Made by a program: the position numbers and the translations under genes. Below are positions 25,876-36,809 of a DNA stretch of 64,000 bases, in pieces. The stretch is from positions 2,211,127 through 2,275,126 of the forward strand of contig JAQFVV010006272.1 of NCBI GenBank assembly GCA_028023455.1, read 5' to 3'. The DNA is from Epiperipatus broadwayi (taxonomy: Eukaryota > Onychophora > Udeonychophora > Euonychophora > Peripatidae). Under the pieces are notes generated by a model. The model was not told the origin of the DNA. It did no database searches and saw nothing but the letters and a program-made list of their open reading frames with translations. Position 1 is the stretch's first letter; every line of letters starts with the position of its first letter.

Positions 25876-26060
25876 AATTATATATATGTATTGGAAAAAT
25901 ATTTATCATTTACATAAACATTCATTCTGCCTTATCAGGCACTGAGAAGAAAGACCATGGTGTTTCTTGATCTTAACCTCAGAGGTAAAAAGCCAATAAA
26001 CTCACCACGCTGGCTAATGCATGTTGGTGAGCAGCCCATCCATGTTCGTTTACTATATGA

Positions 26061-26871
26061 ATAATTACATAGTAATAACAGCTGCAACGACAAGAACGTA
26101 TGGTGTGGACATTAGGAATTTGCCCTGCTCTGTTCCTTTAAGGCATCCAAGTGGAATCAAAGGGTCTCCTTTCAGTTAATAGCAAACTCCTTTCTATTAA
26201 GTAGTGTTCTTAAAACTCTCTCTGTAATCTCTTACTAGTATAATACCATTTCACGCTTAATTGTGTTATATAGCTTTGTGCGGCTCCATTAAATATTTAA
26301 CTTATTTTGTTTTATGTATATATATAATTCATTTATTTTTAATATGCCAATAATACCCAAACTTGTGAGTCTGAAAAAAAAAGGGAATAATTGTTTAATT
26401 CGGAAAGAAGTGGGGGAGAGGGGCTTCATTTAAAATCTATCAATAAAGTTTTGTTTATTTTAAATAAAAATCACTCGCTAGTTTGGTTTCATTTTAAGTT
26501 CTTGAAGTTTAGTTTAAATCTTTTACTGAGGATGCATGATGCTATATTTATTGCTTTGAATTTGTCTTTAAAATTTCATTTTTAAAAGATCGCTATTAAA
26601 AGATCGCTAACTTTATAATTAGGACCATCCCTTCTTGCTGTTGCCTGGAGGGCTAATCCTAGCAGGTAATATGTATATGGGAATCGAAATTAAATATAAA
26701 TCTTGCTAGTTAAATGTTATAAGTAAAAGAGTTATTATTCATTATAATTTGTTAAATGACTCATGATTAAACAGATCATGCACAGAGGTTAGACCATTTC
26801 CAAACTTTAAAATAAAATCTATTGATTATATTCATGTCTAATAATGTTGCTGGAATACATTTTCTTTTATT
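26061..26871. other. No recognisable gene
   Basis: A short frame at 26391-26585 (+) has no domain and unconvincing composition. Nothing else was supported. Confidence 0.4.
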
Positions 26872-27110
26872 ATGATATTTTATCTTTTCCATTTTGTTGT
26901 CATTTGGGAACTTCGAAAGTCCGAAGCTACCTACATATCTTTCTCCAAACCATTCGTAATCAGAAGTATTCGCTACTTTCTGTGGAATGCGAGATGTGAG
27001 GTTTTGATTGTGCTGTGGATGACCTACAGCCGGCTCTGGGCCTTCAAACCCAACCTCTGCATTTCGGTATCATTCCGCCAAAATTCACAGATGTACCAAC
27101 TCTAAGTGAG
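26872..27110 (+). other. G+C-richer island ending in a donor-like site; possible non-coding or coding exon
   Basis: About 26900-27100 stands out in base composition and ends with CTCTAA followed by GTGAGT at 27104, a strong splice-donor-like hexamer. One plus-strand frame is open for 77 residues (YFLWNARCEVLIVLWMTYSR within) but closes with TAA just at the donor. On the minus strand CTCACTTAG could serve as an acceptor, with a 25-codon open frame. No protein family is recognised on either strand. It could be an untranslated exon, a non-coding RNA exon or a retroelement scrap. Confidence 0.25.
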
Positions 27111-28389
27111 TTTCAAATATTTTTTTAAAATGATAAAATATCCAAAACCACCATGATAGCCAGATTCCTTTATTGTATGGTAGTACCATTACTCTTCTTA
27201 TTAATTTGATCACCATCTATCTAACCTTAGTGTAGTCACAATGAAGTGTTGACCATAATGATTAATTTTGTAAAATACTCAATCATGTTAATTATTCATA
27301 GACTGTTTTAGTTTAAAATCGTTATTGATTTCCATAGACGTAAATCAATTTGTGTTAATGATTGTATAACTTATTTATTCTTGTAAATGTAGCAAATTAT
27401 TTGTTCCTTGTGTATAAGTTCCAAAGAAATCTTTTCCAAACAATTCCAGTAAAAACAAATGATTAAGATTGTATATTTTTGCTTGTTTACAAAATCATTT
27501 ACTACTAAATCGCAAACTACCCTTTATATCATTAATAATCTAAATCTGTCATGATCTTTTATATTTAATTGATGCATCTACAGCATTTTATCTGCAAATA
27601 TTTTTAAATTGGCATATTAACCCCACACAAGCTATAACACACTCCATAAAATTATATCCAATAAATAATTAATGTAAAGGGGATTTTATAAAATGAAATC
27701 CCAAGTTTTGTAAATAGACAATGTCATCCCAAGCATGAAATATTTTCTAACATATATATGTGTGTTTTCTTAATATTTTATTAAATATATATTTCATGTA
27801 AATCTTGGTTTTTGAATTATTATTTTCTTCTAGTTAATATTTAAAATTATTTTCTTTAGCTAATAGCTTAGCATTAATAAATATAACATTAATAAATGTA
27901 ATTCCTGGGCTACTCTTATCTCGATCATCATTATCAGTCTGATCTTATGCTCTACCACTGTGTTTCTGGGCCTGGAATTAAAATAATTATGCTGTATCAT
28001 CAGAATTGTTGTTCATAGGGTCAGAGACTCGAAGAATAGACAAATAGGTTAGAATTCAGGATTGCTTCAGACCTGCATATCTCAAGCATGATCGGATTTG
28101 AGGTACTTTTGCTTGGATTTTGAATCTTGTTGTGTGAGCAGATGGTTTTGACCAGTATAATTTTAACTTTCCTAAGTTTTGATAAACATTAATACTTTTT
28201 TTTTAACATAAACTTTTTTTTTCATTCTTGTACTCCTACTGTATAATTGTTAAAAAATTATTCTTATCTGTTGAAAGATTATCAGATTTAAATTTTAAAT
28301 GTAGTTTATCATATATAAATCCATTTACTTCTGTTTCTATTCACGACTCAATCCTTTTTTCTTTTCAAAAATATACAGTACATATAGCC
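27111..28389. other. A+T-rich stretch without a recognisable gene
   Basis: No supported feature. 27900-28140 is slightly G+C-richer but shows no motif that could be named. Confidence 0.4.
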
Positions 28390-28438
28390 ATATAATTCTA
28401 TAATTAAAACCACTTCTTTTCTTTTCAAAAACTTTATT

Positions 28439-28470
<32 letters not shown>

Positions 28471-29141
28471 CCACTTACTTCCAACGTTTTGACTATCTTT
28501 ACTCTATAGTCATTTTCAAGGATCTAGAAAAAAACATATTACATTATAAACAAACTTCACATAATAAAACCAAAAAAACAAAAATAATCAAAAACAATAT
28601 AAAACATATAAACCCCACAAAATTTAAAAATAAATAAAATACATTAAAATCAATTAAATTAAAAACACAAAACATACACCACACTTACTTGACTCCCTTC
28701 TCAAAAAACTTTCCCTTTTTTACATTTTATCCAAAAAACCAATTGTTACAATAAAAAAGTCCAAAAAACCAATTGTTACAATAAAAACTTTTTTATTGTA
28801 ACAATTGGTTTTTTGGATAAAATGTAAAAAGGGAAAGTTTTTTGAGAAGGGAGTCAAGTAAGTGTGGTGTATGTTTTGTGTTTTTAATTTAATTGATTTT
28901 AATGTATTTTATTTATTTTTAAATTTTATGGGGTTTATATGTTTTATATTGGTTTTGATTATTTTGTTTTTTTGGTTTTATTATGTGAAGTTTGTTTATA
29001 ATGTAATATGTTTTTTCTAGATCCTTGAAAATGACTATAGAGTAAAGATAGTCGAAACGTTGGAAATAAGTGGATATATATATATACATCAAATAAAGTT
29101 TTTGAAAAGAAAAGAAGTGGTTTTAATTATAGAATTATATG
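28390..29141. repeat. 750-bp near-perfect palindrome (two inverted copies of a ~370-bp repeat)
   Basis: Left arm 28390-28775 and right arm about 28795-29141 are reverse complements with very few mismatches, centred near 28790 on ACTTTTTTATTGTAACAATT. A 30-bp duplication sits at the centre of the left arm (CCAAAAAACCAATTGTTACA twice, 28734-28785). Near the outer ends a (TA)n tract is followed inward by GACTAT-N9-ATAGTC-GAAACGTTGG (plus strand, about 29031-29061). Stem-then-CGAAAC patterns like this are common near ends of Penelope-like elements and hammerhead-derived repeats. A complete ribozyme core is not present. Non-coding. Confidence 0.8.
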
Positions 29142-30105
29142 TTTATCATATATAGTATCAATTACACAGAAACTATGTAAAGTCTTGCTCATTTTAAGAA
29201 TAATAATATCTTTTATTATAATAATTATTAAAGATAAAGGATTTCACCTGTTCACACATGGCCTTAATAATTTATATAATAGCTCAACGATATCGTGTTG
29301 AAATAAATTTGAATATTATAATAATTATTGCACATTTATGATCAGATAAAGTAAAAATTATTTTTTTATTGATTGAGTTTTTTGATTTTTTAAAATTATA
29401 TTTTGCCTATCATTGATATTTACTTTCACATTATTTTTTCATTATATTTTTCTGATTATATTTTTGAGGTATTTTTATTGGAATACTATTTTTTTTAATA
29501 TTTCATGATATATTTATCAAAATGCAGAACATTCTGGGGTCCATGAAAAAAAGTTTAAATACTCTTACCAGTCTTTTTATAGATTGTTAGAGTAAAATAT
29601 TTGTGCTTTAACCTTTTAACCGCTAATTATATTATTGGTTGTATGAGGTAAAAATCAAATCTTTTAATTGGCCAACTCACAAACTGAAGACAAAGCCTAT
29701 TGTTAAAACATATTCACCTATAATATTAAATTCAACTCAGATACGTTTATAAAAAGTATATTACTAATTTTTCAGGTTATGAAGAGAACGAAAGTTCTTT
29801 CAAAAATAAATTGCTATTTATTTATTCTAAAATATTCAATTTCGGCAACATTAAAGCTATAATATAAACAAAAAGGTCGACTTTTACGTTATAGAAAAGT
29901 AAATATTTCTTTTAAATATTTCTTTAATATTTTTACTAAAATCTTCAATATTTTTCGAAAATAATTTTTTTTTTTTAGTTTTTTTTTTTAAAAACTAGTT
30001 TAATTTCTGAAATTATATTTTTGTAATAATTAAAATTGCATTCGAAATGAAAATCTCAGCGGTTTTTTTTATTTTCTTTGATCAGGCAGTTTCTTTGTTC
30101 TTTCC
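29142..30105. other. A+T-rich stretch without a recognisable gene
   Basis: No supported feature. Confidence 0.4.
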
Positions 30106-30332
30106 AGCCAATCAGAATGTCTTTTTCGGCTGAGAGCATGCTAAGAACCAATCACAAATAATGTTCTTTCTTTGTTTAGGTTTAAATGCGTTTTTTTTTA
30201 TTTTTTACTTGTAAAATTTATCGGAAGAGGGCACCATCTTACAGAACTTTTAAAAACTATCAAACGAATTTTTTAGCATAAGAACTGGCAGAGTTAGAGT
30301 GACGTCAGATGTCTACGAGGAGCCTCGTAAGA
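30106..30332 (+). promoter_or_regulatory. Promoter-like patch: two CCAAT boxes, a full CRE and a donor-like site
   Basis: AGCCAATCAG (30106-30115) and AACCAATCAC (30146-30155) are CCAAT boxes 40 bases apart in the same orientation. TGACGTCA (30300-30307) is a complete cyclic-AMP-response element. GTAAGA (30327-30332) could be the donor of a short 5' untranslated exon. The patch 30200-30350 is G+C-richer than its surroundings. This is the pattern of a TATA-less animal promoter reading right. No downstream coding exon was recognised, so the gene served is unknown. Chance occurrence of the single motifs cannot be excluded. Confidence 0.35.
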
Positions 30333-31195
30333 GACGGTTGAAGAAGAGAGAAGGTTACATACTGAAGAGATATAATTGCATATTGAAATAAAAAATAACC
30401 CTAATTATTGTTTAAAATTATTAAATTATAAAATTTAGTAAAACATTAAACTATCTAAAAAAATTTAGTACTATATGTCTAATTTATTTTTGTTAGTTAA
30501 AAATAATTTTTATAAACAGTCTATTTAGAAGGCTCGGTGGAAATGCATTATTAATAGCTTCTTTAGTCTTTCATATTTTACTATTAAATACTGTAACTTT
30601 GTTTAGAGTAAAAGTAATCACCAAATAAACACTCTAAGGCATTCCAGTGGGTTACCAATTCTATCTCATATTTTCACATCAGATATTAAAAGAACTGTTA
30701 CTTCTTCAACACATAACACATATCTTATATTAATACTTTCATAATTTTTATTCAAAAGATAATTTATCATAGAAATAGTTTTTGTACAAAATACTAAATA
30801 CAATTATTTTTTTTCAAATCCAAGAATAACATTCTATCTGATGAAGGTTTTAGACTGACACCAACCACGAATCCATTTTCAGAATAGAATCTCTGTATTT
30901 TAATGATAGCAAATAGAATGTTGTTTATTTCAAAGAATGCATTTATCAAACAAATAAATAAAACAGCCGAACACCAAATTATTTTTATATTCATTGAGAA
31001 TTCTTAAAATTGTATAAATTCTTTAATGTTTCAATCTGCAGTTATAGAAAAGATAAGAAAATAAATACTTCCTTTTATGATTATTGATGGAAAAATATAA
31101 TTTTTATACATACATAATTTTTTTGATACAGTGATTCACACAGTAACCTGCTTATCTATTAACTGTTTGCCTATCTTCTTATCTATTTATATTTC
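30333..31195. other. A+T-rich stretch without a recognisable gene
   Basis: A minus-strand frame at 30794-30994 has no recognisable domain. Nothing else was supported. Confidence 0.4.
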
Positions 31196-31626
<431 letters not shown>

Positions 31627-33025
31627 CCTACTATCTATTATTTACTCTATCTGCATATCTATCTATTTATCTGCCTGTCAGTCAGTATATATGTCTGATT
31701 GTCTATATACATTGTCTCACTGTCTACTTATTTATATATCTATCTACGTATCTATCTACCTACCTACAGATCTATTTACCTATTTGCATGCTGACTCATC
31801 TATATAAAAATATATTTACCCATCTATATATTTATTAGTTTGTCTATCTACTTGTGTAGTTATTCATTATTTTTTATCTATTCAATATTTATTTATCTAT
31901 CCATAATTTTTTTGCACATTATATCAATTCTAAAAACTTTTTTACCTCATCCATACTCTCAAACATGCTTTTTTTGGTCATTATTCATTTCTTGGATTCC
32001 AGTTTAAGATTTAAGTTGTTCATTTATTATGAACTTTTTAAAAATATGATACAATTTCATTTTAATCTCATATTTTTGACCTAAATATCAGAATATTTTT
32101 GACCTAAATATCAGAGTTATTTGATTGTGTTCTATCAAGTATTTTGCATTTTATTTATTTTTTGCTATTTGCAACATTGTCATCCATATATTTTACATTT
32201 GATTTTTCCTTGTTATTTGCCACCTACATTTTCCATATATCTGATAATTGATTAGATGTAAATAAAAAAATATATTTAACTAATTTTTTTTTTACTACCA
32301 CATAAGGATATTTGCTTTTGTTATTGATATTGTTAATAAAAGCCCTTCATCCCAATTTAATTTGTGATTAGCTTAATTCTTTGTTTTTTTTATCAATAAT
32401 ACTACTTATCAATTTGTACTTTCCCTTTTTTGGAAAGCCATTAATTGGCATTTCTTTAGTCTTTATAACATTTTGTTTTTAATTTTACTCTTGCTTTCAT
32501 TTTATAGTTTTTATAGCATTTCTATGAAACAGTGCACCATACTATTACATAAAAAATGTAAATGACTTATATAGATTACAATTATTTTTATTTCATTAGA
32601 TTTCCATTTTAATTTACAAAATACTTCCCATGAAACTGATTTAAAAAAATTTGAAAACATGAAAATTTGTTTGCTATTTGTGTTTATATTTTTAATCTGT
32701 TTAGTTTCACCATGTATTTTAATCCCTTCTTTGTCATTTTGACAAATATTCTTCATAATTTGACAAATTTTGTATCTATCTCTTGATGTTTACAAGACTT
32801 AATTATTTTAAATATGCTAATATAATCAAGTTTTTTCATAATTTATAAATCTAAAATATAATGGCAACTTAAATTCAATGATTATTTTTCATAACTTCTT
32901 TTATCTGTTGTGCTATAAGCACTTTTAAATCCAGCTAGTTTTGTTGGTTGGTTTACATTTATAGTTCTGGGAAGGTAAGGAACTGATTTATTCATTTTTG
33001 CTTTATTTAAATATCATTATTTGCT

Positions 33026-33105
33026 AAAGATAGGAAAAGATGGATTGAATTTGGAGAGACCTTCATCCTGCAGTGGATTGATAATGGTTGATGATGATGA
33101 TGATT
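33026..33105 (+). mobile_element. 5'-truncated RTE LINE 3' end
   Basis: Near-identical to the last 70 bases of the RTE copies, including CTGCAGTGGATTGATAATGG and the terminal GATGATGATGAT tail, but on the plus strand. Severe 5' truncation is usual for target-primed reverse transcription. It sits inside the older RTE relic of opposite orientation. Confidence 0.8.
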
Positions 33106-33182
33106 TTCTACCTATATGATAAATTCTTCTTCTTCAGATTTTCATGTGTAACATTCCTAGAAGTTTTATTTCTTAAACTACT

Positions 33183-33320
33183 AAACATCACATGATCACC
33201 ATTTCTTATGCTAGCACATAACTGTTATTATATCAGGCAAAACTCTCCATACAGTAGTGCCACTCAGTGTCAACCAAAGTAATCAGTGGATGTCAGGCTA
33301 CATGGAGAGTTTTACCCGTT
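33183..33320. repeat. Fragment of hammerhead repeat family 2
   Basis: AACATCACATGATCACCATT and following bases to AAAACTCTCCATACAGTAGT match the repeat end at 16868-16960, then GTGCCACTCAGTG. An inverted CATGGAGAGTTTTACC follows at 33300. The ribozyme-containing part is missing, so only the ends of the unit are present. Confidence 0.6.
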
Positions 33321-33600
33321 TTAAGATTTATTTCTTCATATATATTTTTTAAAAATATCTATAATAATTCTCATTTCCCCCCAGCTTTTTATTTTTTGTA
33401 CTTTTCCATTTTAAATATCTGGAATTAAAAGATATTTTAATTACAGGCACTGCTTTGTTGGTTATTCTTTTTTATTTCTTGTAAAAATCTTCATACATTT
33501 TACAATGCCATAACTTTTTAAAAATAGTGCTTATATTTTCCATTGCTTAAAAGTTGTTTTATATTTTTGGAAATTTTATTCTTGTCTGAATTGATACTTT

Positions 33601-34196
33601 ACTTATTCTTAATAGAGTATTAATCATCTTATTGGTCTCAGATAAACTTGAACAATTCTCAAATTCTGTTAATATTTTTAAAAAAATTTCCAATTTTAGT
33701 TTAAATTTATTGGTGCATTTCATAAAGTTAAGAATAATGACTTTTAGTACTGTTTTAAATGTGGTTGCATACTTCGTTTTGCAGTATCATTCTATCTTAC
33801 ATCTCATTAATCAATGATTAATTTTAATACTGAATCTATTAAACACGTTTCAATTTTGAAACATGTTATAAAAATGTAATATAATTCTAATGTATCGTAT
33901 TTTTTTATTTTTATGTTCACTTCTACTTAGCATTTTTCTCAAAGAAGAAATCTATAAAACATACTTTTCCTGAATAATTTTATTTTCCATTACAACTCCG
34001 TAACCATATTTATTTGTTGAATTTTTTTTTCACTAGACCAATTCTAATACTGTAAATCATGACAATTTAAAATTATTTCAATAAGAATATGTAGAATCAA
34101 CAACCTACATTATAAGCACTTGGTAACTTCTATTAAATTGAATAACTCATTTTGCTACTCTGTGAAATGTATTCTTAATGTTCACTATATATATAT
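33601..34196. other. A+T-rich stretch without a recognisable gene
   Basis: No supported feature; the right end is a short (TA)n tract bordering the hammerhead array. Confidence 0.4.
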
Positions 34197-34284
34197 CCAC
34201 AGATGGCGTTCTACCAAAAACACCGATCAAGCGTATGTTTTGTTTACATAAACGTCAGAGTAGTATTCACTATCTCTAACTATA

Positions 34285-34342
34285 ATTCCACTTTCAGATC
34301 ATGATTTCAAGCTATTTGCTATCATCAGTGAAAGACAGGAAT
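34285..34342 (-). ncRNA. Type I hammerhead ribozyme, array copy 1
   Basis: On the minus strand: distal stem I ATTCC/GGAAT (outermost five bases on each side), proximal stem I CTTTCA/TGAAAG (6 bp, perfect), the conserved CTGATGA box, stem II AGC/GCT with a T-T mismatch at its base, GAAA, the short palindromic helix III ATCATGAT, and cleavage triplet ATC. The fold is complete apart from the weak stem II. Confidence 0.8.
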
Positions 34343-34688
34343 AAAGAAACTAGATCTAAACACAAACTCTGAGCGTTTATGAAACAATTTCTATTCAGCT
34401 TGCAAGCGTGAATTTTTTAGACATGTAATGTCTTCAAACTCAGCATAGCAAACCAGATAGCTATATGGGTCTGATCTCAGTTCAGCATCACCACATAGTA
34501 GAAGCCTCTGCAATCTATATCATTGCAAGAAAGACCTCAAAGGTACATTTATGATAAACAGAAATGCAAGTTAAAAAACTTGCTAACGCTTGTATTTATG
34601 TCCACAGATGGCGTTCCCCAAAACACCGATCAAGCGTGATGTTTTGTTTACATAAACGTCAGAGTAGTATTCACTATCTCTAACTATA

Positions 34689-34746
34689 ATTCCACTTTCA
34701 GATCATGATTTCAAGCTATTTGCTATCATCAGTGAAAGACAGGAAT
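34689..34746 (-). ncRNA. Type I hammerhead ribozyme, array copy 2
   Basis: Identical in all core and stem positions to copy 1, 404 bases downstream and in the same (minus) orientation, so a transcript through both would contain a unit-length segment bounded by two cleavage sites. Confidence 0.8.
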
Positions 34747-35203
34747 AAAGAAACTAGATCTAAACACAAACTCTGAGCGTTTATGAAACAATTTTTATTC
34801 AGCTTGCAAGCGTGAATTTTTTAGACATGTAATGTCTTCAAACTCAGCATAGCAAACCAGATAGCTATATGGGTATGATATCAGTTCAGCATCACCACAT
34901 AGTAGAAGCCTCTGCAATCTATATCATTGCAACGCCATCTGTGGACATAAATACAAGCGTTAGCAAGTTTTTTAACTTGCATTTTTGTTTACCATAAATG
35001 TACCTTTGAGGTCTTTCTTGCAATGATATAGATTGCAGAGGCTTCTATTATGTGGTGATGCTGAACTGATATCATACCCATATAGCTATCTGGTTTGCTA
35101 TGCTGAGTTTGAAGACATTATGTGTCTAAAAAATTCACGTTTGCAAGCTGAATAGAAATTGTTTCATAAACGCTCAGAGTTTGTGTTTAGATCTAGTTTC
35201 TTT

Positions 35204-35261
35204 ATTCCTGTCTTTCACTGATGATAGAAAATAGCTTGAAATCATGATCTGAAAGTGGAAT
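35204..35261 (+). ncRNA. Type I hammerhead ribozyme, array copy 3 (stem II mutated)
   Basis: Same fold on the plus strand, but stem II's 5' strand reads AGA instead of AGC, breaking the closing pair of an already short helix. The unit also lacks six bases just downstream (GTTAGTGAATAC where others have GTTAGAGATAGTG). Predicted cleavage lies between 35249 and 35250; activity is doubtful. Confidence 0.7.
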
Positions 35262-35598
35262 TATAGTTAGTGAATACTACTCTGACGTTTATGTAAACAA
35301 AACATACGCTTGATCGGTGTTTTTGGTAGAACGCATCTGTGGACATAAATGCAAGCGTGAAGTTTTTTAACTTGCATTTTTGTTTATCATAAATGTACCT
35401 TTGAGGTCTTTCTTGCAATGATATAGATTGCAGAGGCTTCTACTTTGTGGTGATGCTGAACTGAGATCAGACCCATATAGCTATCTGGTTTGCTATGCTG
35501 AGTTTGAAGACATTACGTGTCTAAAAAATTCACGCTTGCAAGCTGAATAGAAATTGTTTCATAAACGCTCAGAGTTTGTATTTAGATCTAGTTTCTTT

Positions 35599-35656
35599 AT
35601 TCCTGTCTTTCACTGATGATAGCAAATAGCTTGAAATCATGATCTGAAAGTGGAAT
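35599..35656 (+). ncRNA. Type I hammerhead ribozyme, array copy 4
   Basis: CTTTCA (35607-35612) + CTGATGA + stem II AGC/GCT + GAAA + ATCATGAT + C, then TGAAAG (35645-35650). Distal ATTCC/GGAAT at the outer ends. Predicted cleavage is between 35644 and 35645. Confidence 0.8.
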
Positions 35657-36003
35657 TATAGTTAGAGATAGTGAATACTACTCTGATGTTTATGTAAACA
35701 AAACATACGCTTGATCGGAGTTTTTGGTAGAACACCATCTGTGGACATAAATACAAGCGTTAGCAAGTTTTTTAACTTGCATTTTTGTTTATCATAAATG
35801 TACCTTTGAGGTCTTTCTTGCAATGATATAGATTGCAGAGGCTTCTACTATGTGGTGATGCTGAACTGAGATCAGACCCATATAGCTATCTGGTTTGCTA
35901 TGCTGAGTTTGAAGACATTACGTGTCTAAAAAATTCACGCTTGCAAGCTGAATAGAAATTGTTTCATAAACGCTCAGAGTTTGTGTTTAGATCTAGTTTC
36001 TTT

Positions 36004-36061
36004 ATTCCTGTCTTTCACTGATGATAGCAAATAGCTTGAAATCATGATCTGAAAGTGGAAT
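36004..36061 (+). ncRNA. Type I hammerhead ribozyme, array copy 5
   Basis: Same core as copy 4. Predicted cleavage between 36049 and 36050, exactly 405 bases after copy 4's site. Confidence 0.8.
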
Positions 36062-36408
36062 TATAGTTAGAGATAGTGAATACTACTCTGATGTTTATGT
36101 AAACAAAACATACGCTTGATCGGAGTTTTTGGTAGAACGCCATCTGTGGACATAAATACAAGCGTTAGCAAGTTTTTTAACTTGCATTTTTGTTTATCAT
36201 AAATGTACCTTTGAGGTCTTTCTTGCAATGATATAGATTGCAGAGGCTTCTACTATGTGGTGATGCTGAACTGAGATCAGACCCATATAGCTATCTGGTT
36301 TGCTATGCTGAGTTTGAAGACATTACGTGTCTAAAAAATTCACGCTTGCAAGCTGAATAGAAATTGTTTCATAAACGCTCAGAGTTTGTGTTTAGATCTA
36401 GTTTCTTT

Positions 36409-36466
36409 ATTCCTGTCTTTCACTGATGATAGCAAATAGCTTGAAATCATGATCTGAAAGTGGAAT
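36409..36466 (+). ncRNA. Type I hammerhead ribozyme, array copy 6
   Basis: Same core as copies 4 and 5. Predicted cleavage between 36454 and 36455, again 405 bases from the previous site. Confidence 0.8.
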
Positions 36467-36738
36467 TATAGTTAGAGATAGTGAATACTACTCTGACGTT
36501 TATGTAAACAAAACATACGCTTGATCGGTGTTTTTGGTAGAACGCCATCTGTGGACATAAATACAAGTGTTAGCAAGTTTTTTAACTTGCATTTTTGTTT
36601 ATCATATATATATATATATATAAGTTAGATAGCTGTACTGGAAGCCATATGAATGTCTGAACATTTCAGATTTTCTATTTAATAGTTATCCATTAGATAA
36701 AGTGCTGGACTTGACCTGGTATTTTAAATCTAATGCTT

Positions 36739-36801
36739 GAATATCCTACCATATCACTGAGGAAACCAGTAGCAGAAACTGGTCTGGGTTTGGGGATATT
36801 C
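36739..36801 (+). ncRNA. Hammerhead-like fold of a third family (stem II lost)
   Basis: Distal stem I is a perfect 8-bp helix, GAATATCC (36739-36746) with GGATATTC (36794-36801). A short proximal TCA/TGG, CTGAGGA (matches the CUGANGA consensus, 36757-36763) and GAAAC-TG-GTC (36775-36784) follow in the right order. The 11 bases between the two boxes (AACCAGTAGCA) do not form a stem II, so activity is not expected. It lies about 130 bases right of the array but has a different sequence. Confidence 0.45.
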
Positions 36802-36809
36802 TGCAAAGC

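Larger units (their letters stand above)
22894..26060 (-). mobile_element. RTE-clade non-LTR retrotransposon, copy 1 (broken)
   Basis: A nearly full-length LINE on the minus strand: an apurinic-type endonuclease (25875 to 25150), a reverse transcriptase in several broken frames (25116 to 23443) and a short C-terminal region (to 22911). A very short 3' tail of GATGAT repeats follows (complement of 22894-22911). The compact 3' end with a simple trinucleotide tail and the C-terminal W-A-G-H-I-A-R-R ... W-I-P-R-D block fit RTE-type elements. It matches copy 2 (42476-45520) closely along its length, up to about 25995. Sequence beyond that to 26060 may be extra 5' end. Stops and frameshifts make it non-autonomous. 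Confidence 0.85.
31930..33600 (-). mobile_element. Ancient, heavily decayed RTE LINE relic
   Basis: The plus strand repeatedly echoes the minus-strand RTE copies in the right order: CTTGGATTCCAGTTTAAGAT (about 31993), CCCAATTTAATTTGTGATTA (about 32350), TTTAGTCTTTATAACATTT (about 32455) and GCACTTTTAAATCCAGCTAG (about 32920). TCTTGTAAAAATCTTCATACA follows near 33477. Between these the identity is low and no frame is open. It is interrupted by a young RTE 3' fragment at 33026-33105 and a family-2 repeat fragment at 33183-33320, giving a relative order of insertion. Confidence 0.55.
34197..36606. mobile_element. Hammerhead-ribozyme repeat array, ~405-bp units, two inverted then four direct plus a partial
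   Basis: Units in the left part (CCACAGATGGCG at 34198 and again at 34602) run in one orientation. After a junction near 34932 the array turns over and continues as units starting at about 34932, 35332, 35733 and 36138, with a partial unit from 36543. Full spacings are 404-405 bp. Copies are nearly identical, implying recent expansion or homogenisation. Each unit holds a type I hammerhead fold and an AAGTTTTTTAACTT hairpin. The unit has no coding capacity. Short TA tracts border both ends. The period and tandem structure resemble metazoan retrozyme-like repeats. The mechanism of spread, and the origin of the inversion, cannot be read from sequence alone. Confidence 0.85.

Noticed and set aside
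28390-29141. Complete hammerhead ribozyme in the palindrome arms
   Set aside because: A stem followed by CGAAAC is present, but the CTGANGA box and the cleavage triplet are not.
34197-36606. CRISPR array
   Set aside because: Units are 405 bp, nearly identical throughout without short repeat/spacer alternation, and lie in an animal genome.
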